This document shows, piece by piece, positions 16,485 through 25,161 of a DNA stretch of 64,000 nucleotides (positions are counted from its first letter, which is position 1; each line of letters opens with the position of its first letter). The DNA comes from Ligaoa zhengdingensis (lineage in GTDB: Bacteria > Bacillota > Clostridia > Oscillospirales > Ruminococcaceae). The stretch lies in assembly GCF_014384885.1 (NCBI RefSeq), contig NZ_JACRST010000003.1, forward strand, positions 105,614-169,613, read 5' to 3'. The translations under genes and the position numbers were made by a program. A model generated the notes under the pieces. The model was not told the DNA's origin. It did not search any database and saw only the letters and a program-made list of their open reading frames with translations.

Positions 16485-17945
16485 ATGTCAGAACAGCCAG
16501 AAAACAACTTTGAAGAGATTTCGCCGGAGCAGTCGGTCGATCGGGAGCCCGCCGTACCGCAGCAGCGGATGGAGGGGTCCCAGCAGGGCAGGCCTCAGCC
16601 GTCTCCATCTGAATCAGTCCCGCACCCGTCGCGCCGCCAACGCAAAAAGCGCGGCGCGTTCCAGGTGTTCGGGGTGGTTATCGGGCTGTTGGTCGGCCTC
16701 AGCCTGGCTGCGTTTGCAGCGATCGGGGTGATGACCACCCTCAACCTGCTGCCATCTCAAAATATGCCCGCGCCAATGCCCAGCGCGACCGACCCCAGCT
16801 CCCTGCCGCAGAATGTCAACCCGGATTATCCGGGGATGGAGCTCAACAACAAGCCGCAGGCCGCGCCCTCAGACGGAGAGTTCACCACTGAGCAGGCGGT
16901 GGAGAAGGCATCCCCCAGCGTGGTTACCATCCAGGTGACCGCGAATCTGATGGGCGTCACCTACCATGGCTTGGGCAGCGGCGTCGTCATCGACGAGGAG
17001 GGCTATATCATCACCAATGCGCATGTGGTGGAATATGCGCGGAACATCAAGGTCATCCTCAACGGCGAGGAGGAGGAGCTCCCCGCGACGCTGGTTGGAA
17101 TCGACCGCCGCACCGATCTCGCCGTGATCCAGCTCACCCAGGAGGAAGGGGAGGAGCCCCGCACTCTCGTGCCCGCTGAGCTGGGCAATTCGGATGAAGT
17201 CAAGCTGGGCGAGAAGATTCTCATCATCGGTACTCCGCAGGATATCGACCTGGCGGGTTCGGTATCGCAGGGGATCATCTCCGGCGTCAACCGCTCCCTC
17301 ACGTCGGCCACCACCCACTACACCGGCCTCATCCAGGTGGACGCCGCGATCAATCCCGGCAACTCGGGCGGCGCGCTGATCAACAGCTTCGGTCAGGTGA
17401 TCGGCATCAACTCGGCCAAATATATCGATGTCAGCTCGGAGGGCTTGGGCTTTGCCATCTCGATCAATTCCGCCAAGCCGATCATCGACGAGCTCATCCG
17501 GGAGGGCAAGATCACCAGCCGCGTCTGCCTGGGCTTTACCGCATATGAGGTCACCGAGGAGATGGCCCGCCGCGATCGGATGCCGATGGGGCTCTATGTC
17601 GAATCCCTGCGCCGCGGCAGCGACCTCATCAATAAGGGCGTGCTGGAGGGCGATGTGATCACCGAGATCGACGGCGCACCGGTCACCACCTTCGAGGAGG
17701 TCAAGACGGCGATCGAGGGCAAGCTGGCGGGCGAGGTGGTCACGATCAAGCTCAACCGTTACAATGTCGAGACCAACGAGGACGAGGATATGGAGTTCAC
17801 GGTGGCCTTGATGCAGGATATCGATGAGACGACCGATTACAGTGAGATGTTTCCGGACGACGGCTCGGACGATGAAACCAGCCGGCCGGATGTTCCGCCC
17901 GAGGTGGAAAACCTCAGCAGCAAGATCGAATGCCGGGCCATGTGA
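16485..17945 (+). CDS. HtrA/DegP-like membrane-anchored serine protease with PDZ domain
   Basis: The 486-residue protein has a charged, Pro/Gln-rich cytoplasmic N-terminus and one membrane span near residues 60-90. The trypsin-like domain carries His180 (TNAHVVEY), Asp211 (RRTDLAVI) and Ser294 (NPGNSGGAL) as the catalytic triad. A PDZ domain follows from about residue 350 (LGFTAYEV, then GVLEGDVITEIDG). It degrades or refolds damaged proteins at the outer face of the membrane. ATG 16485 follows AAGGGGGAG; the in-frame ATG at 16461 overlaps that site. It is the first gene of a probable unit with ispD and ispF. Confidence 0.92.
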   Translation: MSEQPENNFEEISPEQSVDREPAVPQQRMEGSQQGRPQPSPSESVPHPSRRQRKKRGAFQVFGVVIGLLVGLSLAAFAAIGVMTTLNLLPSQNMPAPMPSATDPSSLPQNVNPDYPGMELNNKPQAAPSDGEFTTEQAVEKASPSVVTIQVTANLMGVTYHGLGSGVVIDEEGYIITNAHVVEYARNIKVILNGEEEELPATLVGIDRRTDLAVIQLTQEEGEEPRTLVPAELGNSDEVKLGEKILIIGTPQDIDLAGSVSQGIISGVNRSLTSATTHYTGLIQVDAAINPGNSGGALINSFGQVIGINSAKYIDVSSEGLGFAISINSAKPIIDELIREGKITSRVCLGFTAYEVTEEMARRDRMPMGLYVESLRRGSDLINKGVLEGDVITEIDGAPVTTFEEVKTAIEGKLAGEVVTIKLNRYNVETNEDEDMEFTVALMQDIDETTDYSEMFPDDGSDDETSRPDVPPEVENLSSKIECRAM

Positions 17946-17958
17946 AGGGAGGAAAGCG

Positions 17959-18675
17959 ATGTTCGAGCGGAAAAAGCGGCCGTTTGTCTCCGCGGTGATT
18001 GTGGCCGCGGGCGATGCCAGCCGCATGGAGGGGATCGACAAGCAGCTCCTGGATATCGGCGGCGTGCCGGTGGTGATTCGGAGCATCCTCGCCTTCGAGC
18101 AGTCCCGCAAGGTGGATGAGATCATCGTCGTCACCAAAAAAGAGAGCATCCCGGAGCTCAACCGGCAGGTGCGCGAGTTCGCCTGCGACAAGGTGAAATT
18201 CATCGTCAAGGGCGGGGACAGCCGCCAGCAGTCGGTGTTTTGTGGGATTCAATGTGTGGATGAACGCTGCGCCTATGTGGCTGTTCACGACGGTGCGCGG
18301 CCGATGGTGCTCACCGATGCGGTGGACGGCTGTATCGACGACGCGGTGGAATACGGCGCGGCGCTGCTCGCTGTCCGTGTGAAGGACACCATCAAGGCGG
18401 CGGACGCGCAGAATATGGTGGAACGGACGGTCAGCCGCGACAACCTGTACAGCGCACAGACGCCGCAGATTTTTGAAATTGGCCTGTACCGCCGGGCGAT
18501 GCAGATGGCGTTGGATCGGGGAACCGATTACACCGACGACTGCCAGCTGGTCGAGGCGGCGGGGCAGAAGGTCTACCTCTCGCAGGGGGATGACAGCAAT
18601 ATCAAGATTACCACGCCGGACGATATCCCCTTTGCGGAGGCGCTGCTGGCGCAGAGGGAGGGGAATTTCCTGTGA
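17959..18675 (+). CDS. ispD: 2-C-methyl-D-erythritol 4-phosphate cytidylyltransferase
   Basis: The 238-residue protein has the nucleotidyltransferase start AVIVAAGDASRMEG with a downstream lysine (DKQLLDIGG), the family hallmark VHDGARP, and KDTIKAAD. It makes CDP-methylerythritol in the non-mevalonate isoprenoid pathway. ATG 17959 follows GGGAGGAAAG. The first glycine of the usual AAGxGxRM is Asp here (AAGDASRM), a small departure. It overlaps ispF by four bases. Confidence 0.93.
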   Translation: MFERKKRPFVSAVIVAAGDASRMEGIDKQLLDIGGVPVVIRSILAFEQSRKVDEIIVVTKKESIPELNRQVREFACDKVKFIVKGGDSRQQSVFCGIQCVDERCAYVAVHDGARPMVLTDAVDGCIDDAVEYGAALLAVRVKDTIKAADAQNMVERTVSRDNLYSAQTPQIFEIGLYRRAMQMALDRGTDYTDDCQLVEAAGQKVYLSQGDDSNIKITTPDDIPFAEALLAQREGNFL

Positions 18676-19151
18676 GAATCGGACACGGTTACGACGTGCA
18701 CCGGCTGGTGCCCGGCCGCAAGCTGGTGTTGGGCGGTGTGACGGTTCCGCACGAAACCGGGCTGCTGGGTCATTCGGACGCGGATGTGCTGACCCACGCT
18801 GTGATGGACGCGCTGCTGGGCGCGGCGGCGCTGGGCGATATCGGCGGCATGTTCCCCGATACCGACCCCGCCTACGAGGGGGCGGACAGTATTGCGCTGT
18901 TGGAAGCGGTGGCCGCCCGGCTGGCGGAAAGTGGCTATGCGGTGGGCAACATCGACTGCACGGTGATCGCTCAGCGCCCCAAGTTGAAGGAGTTTATCCC
19001 GCAGATGCGCGCCAACCTGGCCGCCGCATGCGGCATTGCAGAGGGCGCGGTCAACGTGAAGGCGACCACCGAGGAGCGCCTCGGCTTCACCGGCCGCGAG
19101 GAGGGTATCGCCGCCCACGCGGTTTGCCTGTTGCTTGAAAAGATTTTATAG
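18672..19151 (+). CDS. ispF: 2-C-methyl-D-erythritol 2,4-cyclodiphosphate synthase
   Basis: The 159-residue protein has IGHGYDVHRL with metal-binding Asp and His, and GHSDADVLTHAVMDALLGAAALGD, both typical of IspF. It cyclises CDP-ME 2-phosphate. The start is GTG at 18672, making a GTGA overlap with the ispD stop, so the two pathway genes are translationally coupled. Confidence 0.95.
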   Translation: MRIGHGYDVHRLVPGRKLVLGGVTVPHETGLLGHSDADVLTHAVMDALLGAAALGDIGGMFPDTDPAYEGADSIALLEAVAARLAESGYAVGNIDCTVIAQRPKLKEFIPQMRANLAAACGIAEGAVNVKATTEERLGFTGREEGIAAHAVCLLLEKIL

Positions 19152-19157
19152 ACGGTC

Positions 19158-19200
19158 AAAAACATCCGGACGGCGCACCTGGGCCGTCCGGATGTTTTTT
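19158..19200. terminator. Bidirectional terminator after ispF
   Basis: AAAAACATCCGGACGGC and its complement form a long stem with a short loop, followed by TTTTTT on plus and preceded by A-rich sequence that serves the convergent gene on minus. Confidence 0.9.
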
Positions 19201-19212
19201 GGTGATCAGTGG

Positions 19213-21258
19213 TTACCTGCCAGGAGCTGCGGCATCGCCGGGCGCTGCGCCACGTCCAGGCCGTTCCCCATTCGGAAAACCGCCCTGTCCGCGGCCGCCG
19301 CCCATCATCCCGCCGCCCATGCTGCCGGTCATGGCGGTGCCGTCCTGCGCCACACGGGTGACCGCTGCGGAGAGGGTGATGTCGCTGAGCTTGGTCCCAC
19401 CGGAGTAGGCGCTGGCCCCATAGTAACCGCCGTCGGCCTCCCCGTCGCAGCTGCCGCCGGTGGAGAGCTGGTAGCTCGCACCCTGCGTCAGGTCGGGGGT
19501 GCTGATGACGATGTTCTGGAACGACTTAGACGGGGCGAAAGTGAGGAGGGTATTGCCTTGTGCATCCGAGAGGTTGACCAATGTTCCAGCCTCCTGCACC
19601 TGCGTGAAGTTCACCATCAGGCTGCTTTGGGTGGAGCTGTCGCTCGGCGATTGCGCCATGTCCGCGCTGCCCGCCGCCGCTAGGACTCCTCCGGTGATTT
19701 CGCAGACGCCGTCGTAGTCGATCGCACTGTTGCCGCCGCTGGTCGGGCCGTTGATCAGCACTGTACCGCCGTCCAGGTAGAGCGCCCCGTTGGAATCGAG
19801 ACCGTCTCCCGAGGCGTCCACCAGGACAAAGCCGCTGGTGATTCGGATATAGTTGCCGCTCCCGGTGCGGAAGGTGTCCGTGCGGCCGGTGTTGCCGTCG
19901 CTGCCGCCCGCTGCGTTGATACCGTCATCGCTGGCGGTAAGGCGGATATCACCGCCGTTGATCTCGACGGTCGCGCCCTCCAGGCCCTCGTAGGAGGTAT
20001 TGATCCGGATGGAGCCGCCGTTGATGGCCAGCGCGCCGTCCGCGTGAAAGCCATCGTCGCCGGTGGAGATGGTGAAGTTGCCATCCTCCACGGTCAGGTC
20101 GCCGTTGGTGTGCACCGCATCGTCCGCCGCATCAATTGAAAAGCTGCCGCCTGAAATGGTCATACCGGTACCGGACTTGATTCCCTTGTAGCTGTCCGAT
20201 TGATTGGAGCCGTCCGCTGTGTCGGTTACTGAAAAGGTCACCGCAGTAGGGATAGGTTGCTGTGCCCCGGCGGGCCCGCCCTCAAATTCCGGGGGAGTTC
20301 TGCCCCTGTCGTCCCGCATATCGCCCTCCGGCCGGACGCTGGGCCCGCCCATACCGCCGGGATTTTGCCCGAAATCGCCGCCTTGAACCGCTGCATTGGC
20401 GCTGCCCCCGCCGGCCACGATGGTGTAGGTGCCGCCAGTCACGGTCAGGGAGGTTTCCGCCTGGATGCCGTCATTGCCTGCGGTGATCTGATAGGTGCCG
20501 CCGTCCAGCCTGATCCATCCTTTGGAGGTATCCTCGTCATTGTTGGATTTGATGCCGTCTCCGCCCGACTCGATCGCAAAGCTGCCGTCGACAATCGAGA
20601 CAGAATCCCTGCCGCGCAAACCGTCGTTTACCGCTTGGACCGAGAGGTTGCCCGCGGTTACGATGAGATTATCCTTGCTGCCGATGCCGTTGTGAAAATT
20701 CCCGGTGACTGCCAATTGCCCTTGGCCGGTGATGGTCAGATCGTCTTTGGCAAAGATCGCGGCGTCCGGTTCGTCGCCTCCGTCGGGATAGAGATATTCC
20801 GAACCGTCTGTGACAGCGTTCTGGGTGCCTTCCGCCAGGATCAAGACGGTTTTGCCCGCCTGTTTGGCGTAGATGCCGGCGCTGTGAGAGCAGGTGATGG
20901 ACGCGCCGTTGAGCACCAGACGTACCAGGTCGTCCTTGCCCGCATCCACCACGATCTGCCCGTCGTCGAGCTGGCCGCTGACCTGATAGGTGCCGGCCTG
21001 GGTGATGGTGACAGTTGTGCCGCTGACGGAGACGCCGGTTCCCTCCGCGGTCGCTGAAGTACCGTTCAGGGTGATTTTTACAGCGTCCGAAGGGTCCCAG
21101 GAGTCGTCGCTGTCTTCGCTGGAAGCAGCGACTGTTTGAACAAGCTCCGCCGGTTGGCTGCCTGCAGAGCTGGGGGCGCTTTCTGCGCAGCCGGACAGGG
21201 GAAGGGCGCAGAGAGCCAGCACCAGCAGGACGATGGTGAGTTTGCCGGTATACTTCAT
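19213..21258 (-). CDS. Secreted beta-helix lipoprotein, carbohydrate-binding (Cthe_2159/DUF4353-like)
   Basis: The 681-residue protein has a lipoprotein signal (hydrophobic stretch then LSGCAES, lipobox Cys near residue 24). It is followed by many imperfect repeats of the type GGDGIKSNN, GNDGIQAE, ADDAVHTNGDLTVEDG and GDDGFHADGALAINGG. These are turns of a right-handed beta-helix with Asp-rich calcium sites, as in the Cthe_2159 acid-sugar-binding family. The C-terminus is Gly/Met/Arg-rich. ATG 21258 was preferred over TTG 21261. It lies in one run with DUF4956 and VTC genes, a recurrent Firmicutes grouping. Exact ligand unknown. Confidence 0.85.
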   Translation of the reverse strand: MKYTGKLTIVLLVLALCALPLSGCAESAPSSAGSQPAELVQTVAASSEDSDDSWDPSDAVKITLNGTSATAEGTGVSVSGTTVTITQAGTYQVSGQLDDGQIVVDAGKDDLVRLVLNGASITCSHSAGIYAKQAGKTVLILAEGTQNAVTDGSEYLYPDGGDEPDAAIFAKDDLTITGQGQLAVTGNFHNGIGSKDNLIVTAGNLSVQAVNDGLRGRDSVSIVDGSFAIESGGDGIKSNNDEDTSKGWIRLDGGTYQITAGNDGIQAETSLTVTGGTYTIVAGGGSANAAVQGGDFGQNPGGMGGPSVRPEGDMRDDRGRTPPEFEGGPAGAQQPIPTAVTFSVTDTADGSNQSDSYKGIKSGTGMTISGGSFSIDAADDAVHTNGDLTVEDGNFTISTGDDGFHADGALAINGGSIRINTSYEGLEGATVEINGGDIRLTASDDGINAAGGSDGNTGRTDTFRTGSGNYIRITSGFVLVDASGDGLDSNGALYLDGGTVLINGPTSGGNSAIDYDGVCEITGGVLAAAGSADMAQSPSDSSTQSSLMVNFTQVQEAGTLVNLSDAQGNTLLTFAPSKSFQNIVISTPDLTQGASYQLSTGGSCDGEADGGYYGASAYSGGTKLSDITLSAAVTRVAQDGTAMTGSMGGGMMGGGRGQGGFPNGERPGRGAAPGDAAAPGR

Positions 21259-21273
21259 CAAAGAATGCCTCCT

Positions 21274-21951
21274 TTACAGTTCGTCACGTTCACTGGAGAG
21301 GCGGCCGCACACGATGTTCAGGTTGCCGTTGCGGCACCGCAGCTCATCCAGGAACTCCTTGTTGATCGATTCGCCCTTGAGCTCGACGAGATAGACGAGC
21401 TCGTAAAGGCTGCCCATATTGGTGGTTTTCACACGGATGAGCTCCGCGCGACGGGTATATCTTTCAAACAGGTCGTCAAAAATTCCGTCGTAATCCAGGC
21501 TTTCAGGGATAGTGACCTTCAGTTCGCGCTGGGTGTGATCCGGTGCGCCAAAACGTGAAGCGGAAAGCGCCAGCATCGCGCTGCCGACCACAACCAAAAA
21601 TAGCGTGGCGTAGGCCAGATATCCCATGCCGGTGGCCAACCCGATGGCCATGGCGAAGAAAATGCTGCCGATCTCGCGGGCACTGCCCGGCACCGAGCGG
21701 AAGCGCACCAGACTGAACGCGCCCGCCACAGCGACGCCGGCCCCAAGGTTGCCGTTCACCAGCATGATGACGATCTGCACCATGGCGGGCAGCAGCGCCA
21801 AGGTGACGACAAAGCTCTTGGTATAGGTGCTGCGGTGCATAAAGATGGCGGAGATGCACACGCCCAGCAGCAGCGAGGTTGCGGTACAGGCCAACATGTT
21901 CAGCAGGGTGAGGCCGTTTTGGGTGACACTGGCGAAGATAGAATTAAGCAC
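21274..21951 (-). CDS. DUF4956 membrane protein
   Basis: The 225-residue protein has about four membrane segments in the first 135 residues, including GAFSLVRFRSVPGSAREIGSIFFAMAIGLA, the conserved core of DUF4956. A soluble alpha/beta C-terminal domain follows. The start overlaps the end of the VTC gene by eight bases. The pairing of DUF4956 with a VTC domain protein is common in Firmicutes and suggests a joint membrane complex, possibly moving or making polyphosphate. This is inference from gene order. Confidence 0.85.
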   Translation of the reverse strand: MLNSIFASVTQNGLTLLNMLACTATSLLLGVCISAIFMHRSTYTKSFVVTLALLPAMVQIVIMLVNGNLGAGVAVAGAFSLVRFRSVPGSAREIGSIFFAMAIGLATGMGYLAYATLFLVVVGSAMLALSASRFGAPDHTQRELKVTIPESLDYDGIFDDLFERYTRRAELIRVKTTNMGSLYELVYLVELKGESINKEFLDELRCRNGNLNIVCGRLSSERDEL

Positions 21952-22660
21952 AGATCATTCCTCCTGTCATGACTTTTTGCAGATGGTTCTGATAACATAC
22001 CCCATACTTGGAAAAGCTCGTGGGGTAGAGCGCCAGGGAATCAAATAGGCGGCACATCCACAGCGGCATCGCGCCGGGGAGCTTGACTTCCATCAGGGTT
22101 GTGCCGCGGTCGAGGATGGGGGCGCCCCAATCGCCCTTATTGAGATCGAGTGAATCGCCGCGCCACCGGATACCGGTGTCGAAGGTGACGCGCAGAGAGG
22201 GATTCTCCCGGCCGAACAGGGCCACGCGGTCGTAGGCGATAAACGCCTTGGCAGCCACCGGATACCTGCTGCGGAACCAGTCGATCTCGCTGAGAATTTG
22301 ATTCGGGAAGGGGCGCTGGCCGATGGCGAGGTAACGCCCCGCCTCCTCCAGCGTCAGGGGGACACGCCGCTTGTAGACCACACCGCGGAACTTCTTCTTC
22401 AGCTCCAGAAAAACGGTGCTGTCCGCCTGGGGAATGCCATAGCTGCGCAGCCGCAGTTTCTCCTTATAGATCGGTTTCTCGATCGATGCGCGGATGAGTG
22501 TGAACTGGTCGGTGTCGTAATACAGGTTGCAGATGGTGTGTTTTCCATAATCGTCCGGCTGCATTTTGTCACACAGCAGGGGATAGAGCGCCTGATACTG
22601 TGCCCAATCGAGCAGGTATTTCTTCTCGTAGCGCTCGAACACAGATTGAATTTGGGCCAT
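21944..22660 (-). CDS. VTC domain protein, probable polyphosphate polymerase
   Basis: The 238-residue protein has the VTC tunnel motifs in order: FERYEKKYLL, CNLYYDTDQF, EKLRLRSYG, FLELKKKFRGVVYKRRV and TLMEVKLPGAMP. The repeated basic residues and the acidic residues line a triphosphate tunnel in the yeast Vtc4 family, which polymerises phosphate from ATP. GAAAGGGAGG precedes the start. First gene of the three-gene unit; no SPX domain is present. Confidence 0.88.
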   Translation of the reverse strand: MAQIQSVFERYEKKYLLDWAQYQALYPLLCDKMQPDDYGKHTICNLYYDTDQFTLIRASIEKPIYKEKLRLRSYGIPQADSTVFLELKKKFRGVVYKRRVPLTLEEAGRYLAIGQRPFPNQILSEIDWFRSRYPVAAKAFIAYDRVALFGRENPSLRVTFDTGIRWRGDSLDLNKGDWGAPILDRGTTLMEVKLPGAMPLWMCRLFDSLALYPTSFSKYGVCYQNHLQKVMTGGMICA

Positions 22661-22747
22661 ATGACAACCTCCCTTTCTGTTGAGATGGATTGACGGGTTC
22701 GCCTGTAGGGCGCCGCCCTTCCGATGGTTTTATCATACAGGCTGTTT

Positions 22748-22786
22748 CTGAAATTAGTCTGAAAAAAGATTTCAGAGTAATTTCAG
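22748..22786. promoter_or_regulatory. Four CTGAAA half-sites at exact 11-base steps
   Basis: CTGAAA begins at 22748 and 22759, and its complement TTTCAG begins at 22770 and 22781, so all four lie 11 bases apart. The two outer copies extend to CTGAAATTA/TAATTTCAG. This lies between the divergent VTC and response regulator genes. Phasing of one helical turn fits binding by an OmpR/PhoB-type regulator, such as the one encoded next door. Confidence 0.65.
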
Positions 22787-22836
22787 CTTTTTTCGCTACA
22801 GTAGAGAAAAAGAAAATTCCGCTTCACGGCGGATTG

Positions 22837-22845
22837 TGTTATGAT
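22837..22845 (+). promoter_or_regulatory. Extended -10 promoter of the response regulator gene
   Basis: TGTTATGAT is an extended -10 element (TG-n-TATGAT). The -35 position 17 bases upstream holds only TTCCGC, so the promoter may need activation. The response regulator ATG is 22 bases downstream. Confidence 0.5.
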
Positions 22846-22866
22846 AGAATGGAGGAGGGGGACAGG

Positions 22867-23544
22867 ATGCGCGTATTGATTGTGGAGGACGAGCAGCGGC
22901 TGGCGGAAGCGCTCAGCCAGATTATGCTCGAGCAGAGGTATGCGGCGGATGTGGTGTATGACGGCAACGATGGGTTGGCTTACGCGCTCAGCGGCCAATA
23001 CGATGTGGTGGTTCTGGACGTGATGCTCCCCGGGCGGAATGGTTTTGATGTGGTGCGTGAGATGCGTGCGCAGAAGAACGCCACGCCGGTGCTGCTGCTG
23101 ACAGCGCGGGACGAACTCCCTGACAAGGTGAAGGGGCTCGACTGCGGCGCGGACGACTATATGACCAAGCCGTTCGCACCTGAGGAGCTGCTGGCGCGCG
23201 TGCGCGCTCTCTCGCGGCGGCAGGGGGATGTGGTGCTCGAGGAGCTCGCATTTCAGGACCTGACCTTGAGCCTTTCGACGCGCTCACTCGCCTGCGGGGC
23301 CAAATCGGTCACCCTGGGCTACAAGGAATTCGAGGTGCTGCGCCTGTTGCTGACAAATCCTCGGATGATCGTCCCGAAGGAGGATATCATTACCAAGGTC
23401 TGGGGGAGCGATTCCGATGCGGAGGACAACAACGTCGAGGCGTATATCTCGTTTTTGCGCAAAAAACTATACTTTTTGGGTTCGCGCGTTTCGATTGGAA
23501 CCGTGCGCAAGGTCGGTTATAAATTGGAGGCGGTGGAGGTATGA
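22867..23544 (+). CDS. OmpR/PhoB-family response regulator
   Basis: The 225-residue protein has a receiver domain with acidic pocket VEDE, phospho-acceptor Asp51 (VVVLDVMLPG), threonine in LLLTARD and lysine in MTKPF. A winged-helix DNA-binding domain (residues 130-225) follows, with VTLGYKEFEVLRLLLTNP. The long frame beginning at 22690 is rejected because GGAGGAGGGG precedes ATG 22867 and the receiver domain starts there. It overlaps the sensor kinase gene by four bases. Likely targets include the CTGAAA array just upstream. Confidence 0.94.
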   Translation: MRVLIVEDEQRLAEALSQIMLEQRYAADVVYDGNDGLAYALSGQYDVVVLDVMLPGRNGFDVVREMRAQKNATPVLLLTARDELPDKVKGLDCGADDYMTKPFAPEELLARVRALSRRQGDVVLEELAFQDLTLSLSTRSLACGAKSVTLGYKEFEVLRLLLTNPRMIVPKEDIITKVWGSDSDAEDNNVEAYISFLRKKLYFLGSRVSIGTVRKVGYKLEAVEV

Positions 23545-24839
23545 TTAAGCAGCTGCGCCGCAAATTCATCTGGATCAATATGCTGCTGGTCAGCATCGTC
23601 CTGTTCGCAGTGATCGGCGCGTTTTTGTTTTCCAACAGCCAGCGGCTGGAGCGGGAAAGCTTCGCTGCCATGAAACAGGCGGTGAGTCTGCGGCACGGCG
23701 AGGTACCGCCGCAGGTGGAGATGGGAAAGAAACCGCCGCGTCAGGCGCCGCCTGACGGGAGTCCCCAGGCGGAAGGGGGAGCGGCTTCGCCTGACAAGCG
23801 CCAGGCGTATTACAGCATTCCGGTGATCTGCGTGGAGTTGGACGGGCAGAATCAGGTGCAAACAGTACACGGCGAAGAAAACATCACCGTATCGGACGAG
23901 GCGCTCGACAAAATGGTGGAGATGGCGCTGGCAGATGGGGGGCGCAGTGGGCGGCTTGCGGAATACAGCGCACGGTTTTTGGTAGAACAGACGCCGAATG
24001 GCACGAAGATTGCCTTTGCAGATACCGGCGGCGAGCAGAGCCAGATGATGAGCCTGGTGCTTACCTCGTTGGCCGCAGGGGCGGGCGCATTATTGGCGTT
24101 TTTCCTCATCAGCCTGTTTCTGGCTCGCTGGGCGCTCCGCCCGGTGGAGCGCGCGTGGGCGCAGCAGCAGCAGTTTGTCGCTGACGCTTCGCATGAGCTC
24201 AAAACCCCGCTGACGGTGATTCTGGCGAACATGGGTATCGTGTTGTCCCACCCGGGGGATACGGTGCAGCAGCAAGAAAAGTGGATCGAGAATACCCAGG
24301 CTGAAGCGATGCGGATGAAGCAACTGGTGGACGACCTGTTGTTTCTAGCCAAGTCGGACGCTTCGGGCGTGCCCCGGCTCACTGGAACGTTCAATCTGAG
24401 CGACGCGGTTTTAGGCAGCGTCCTGCCGTTTGAATCGGTCGCCTTCGAACAGGGGGTGAGGCTCAACAGCGATGTCGCCCCGGGCATCGATTTTACCGGC
24501 AGTGAGGGGCAGATCAAACAGCTCGCCGCGATCCTGTTGGATAACGCCTGCAAATATGCGGGCAAGGGCGGCAGCGTCACCGTCCGGTTGTGGGTGGAGC
24601 AGGAGAAAATCCGGCTGGCGGTGAATAACACCGGGACGCCCATCGCTCCTGAAGATCAGCAGCACATCTTTGAGCGGTTTTATCGTGCGGACAAGTCGCG
24701 TGTGCGCAGCCGGGGTGGCTATGGTCTGGGGCTCGCAATCGCCAAACAGATTGTGGATGCCCACGGTGGCAAAATCGCAGTGGAATCGAGCGAAACGCTG
24801 GGGACGACCTTTCTGGTCTCCCTGCCAGTCAGAAAATAA
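23541..24839 (+). CDS. Membrane sensor histidine kinase
   Basis: This 432-residue protein has membrane spans near residues 10-33 and 170-195, with an extracellular sensor region of about 135 residues between them (Pro-rich around residues 55-85). A HAMP-like linker leads to the phospho-acceptor His218 in ADASHELKTPLTVI. The ATPase domain shows N, G1 and G2 boxes (LLDNACKYA, IFERFYRAD, GGYGLGLAIAKQIV). It pairs with the upstream response regulator. The signal is unknown; the neighbouring VTC and beta-helix genes suggest a link to the envelope or phosphate. Confidence 0.93.
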   Translation: MIKQLRRKFIWINMLLVSIVLFAVIGAFLFSNSQRLERESFAAMKQAVSLRHGEVPPQVEMGKKPPRQAPPDGSPQAEGGAASPDKRQAYYSIPVICVELDGQNQVQTVHGEENITVSDEALDKMVEMALADGGRSGRLAEYSARFLVEQTPNGTKIAFADTGGEQSQMMSLVLTSLAAGAGALLAFFLISLFLARWALRPVERAWAQQQQFVADASHELKTPLTVILANMGIVLSHPGDTVQQQEKWIENTQAEAMRMKQLVDDLLFLAKSDASGVPRLTGTFNLSDAVLGSVLPFESVAFEQGVRLNSDVAPGIDFTGSEGQIKQLAAILLDNACKYAGKGGSVTVRLWVEQEKIRLAVNNTGTPIAPEDQQHIFERFYRADKSRVRSRGGYGLGLAIAKQIVDAHGGKIAVESSETLGTTFLVSLPVRK

Positions 24840-24843
24840 ACGC

Positions 24844-24883
24844 AAGAACGCCCGGCGATCGATAAGACCGCCGGGCGTTCTTT
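24844..24883. terminator. Terminator after the two-component system
   Basis: AAGAACGCCCGGCG (24844-24857) pairs with CGCCGGGCGTTCTT (24869-24882) around an 11-base loop. The T-run is short, so termination may be moderate. Confidence 0.75.
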
Positions 24884-24951
24884 GCCTCGGGTATTTGGTA
24901 AAGTCCGCGCGCGGTAATTGTGGAGGTATCGCACGCGAGCGAGGTATGGCT

Positions 24952-25146
24952 TTATGATTTTCCGCCGGAGGGTGGAGCGGAATGGTGCTGCGGCGATGTG
25001 TGGGCCGCGGAATGGCAGTGTTCGCAGTGACAGCCGCAGCTATCGCAGCCGCCGGCACATCCGCCATTTTTCACATTTTTGTGGATCGACCAGGCTGCAA
25101 AGCCGGTGATCAACAGGAGTAACCCGCCGATAATCCAGGTTCCCAT
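24952..25146 (-). CDS. FeoB-associated Cys-rich membrane protein
   Basis: The 64-residue protein has one N-terminal membrane span (WIIGGLLLLITGFAAW) followed by a metal-binding tail with CAGGCDSCGCHCEHCH and more histidines. Proteins of this form are regularly found after feoB in Firmicutes and are thought to help iron transfer. It starts 15 bases after feoB and has a clear AGGAGG site. The role is inferred from position and cysteine content. Confidence 0.9.
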   Translation of the reverse strand: MGTWIIGGLLLLITGFAAWSIHKNVKNGGCAGGCDSCGCHCEHCHSAAHTSPQHHSAPPSGGKS

Positions 25147-25161
25147 CCAAAAACGCCTCCT

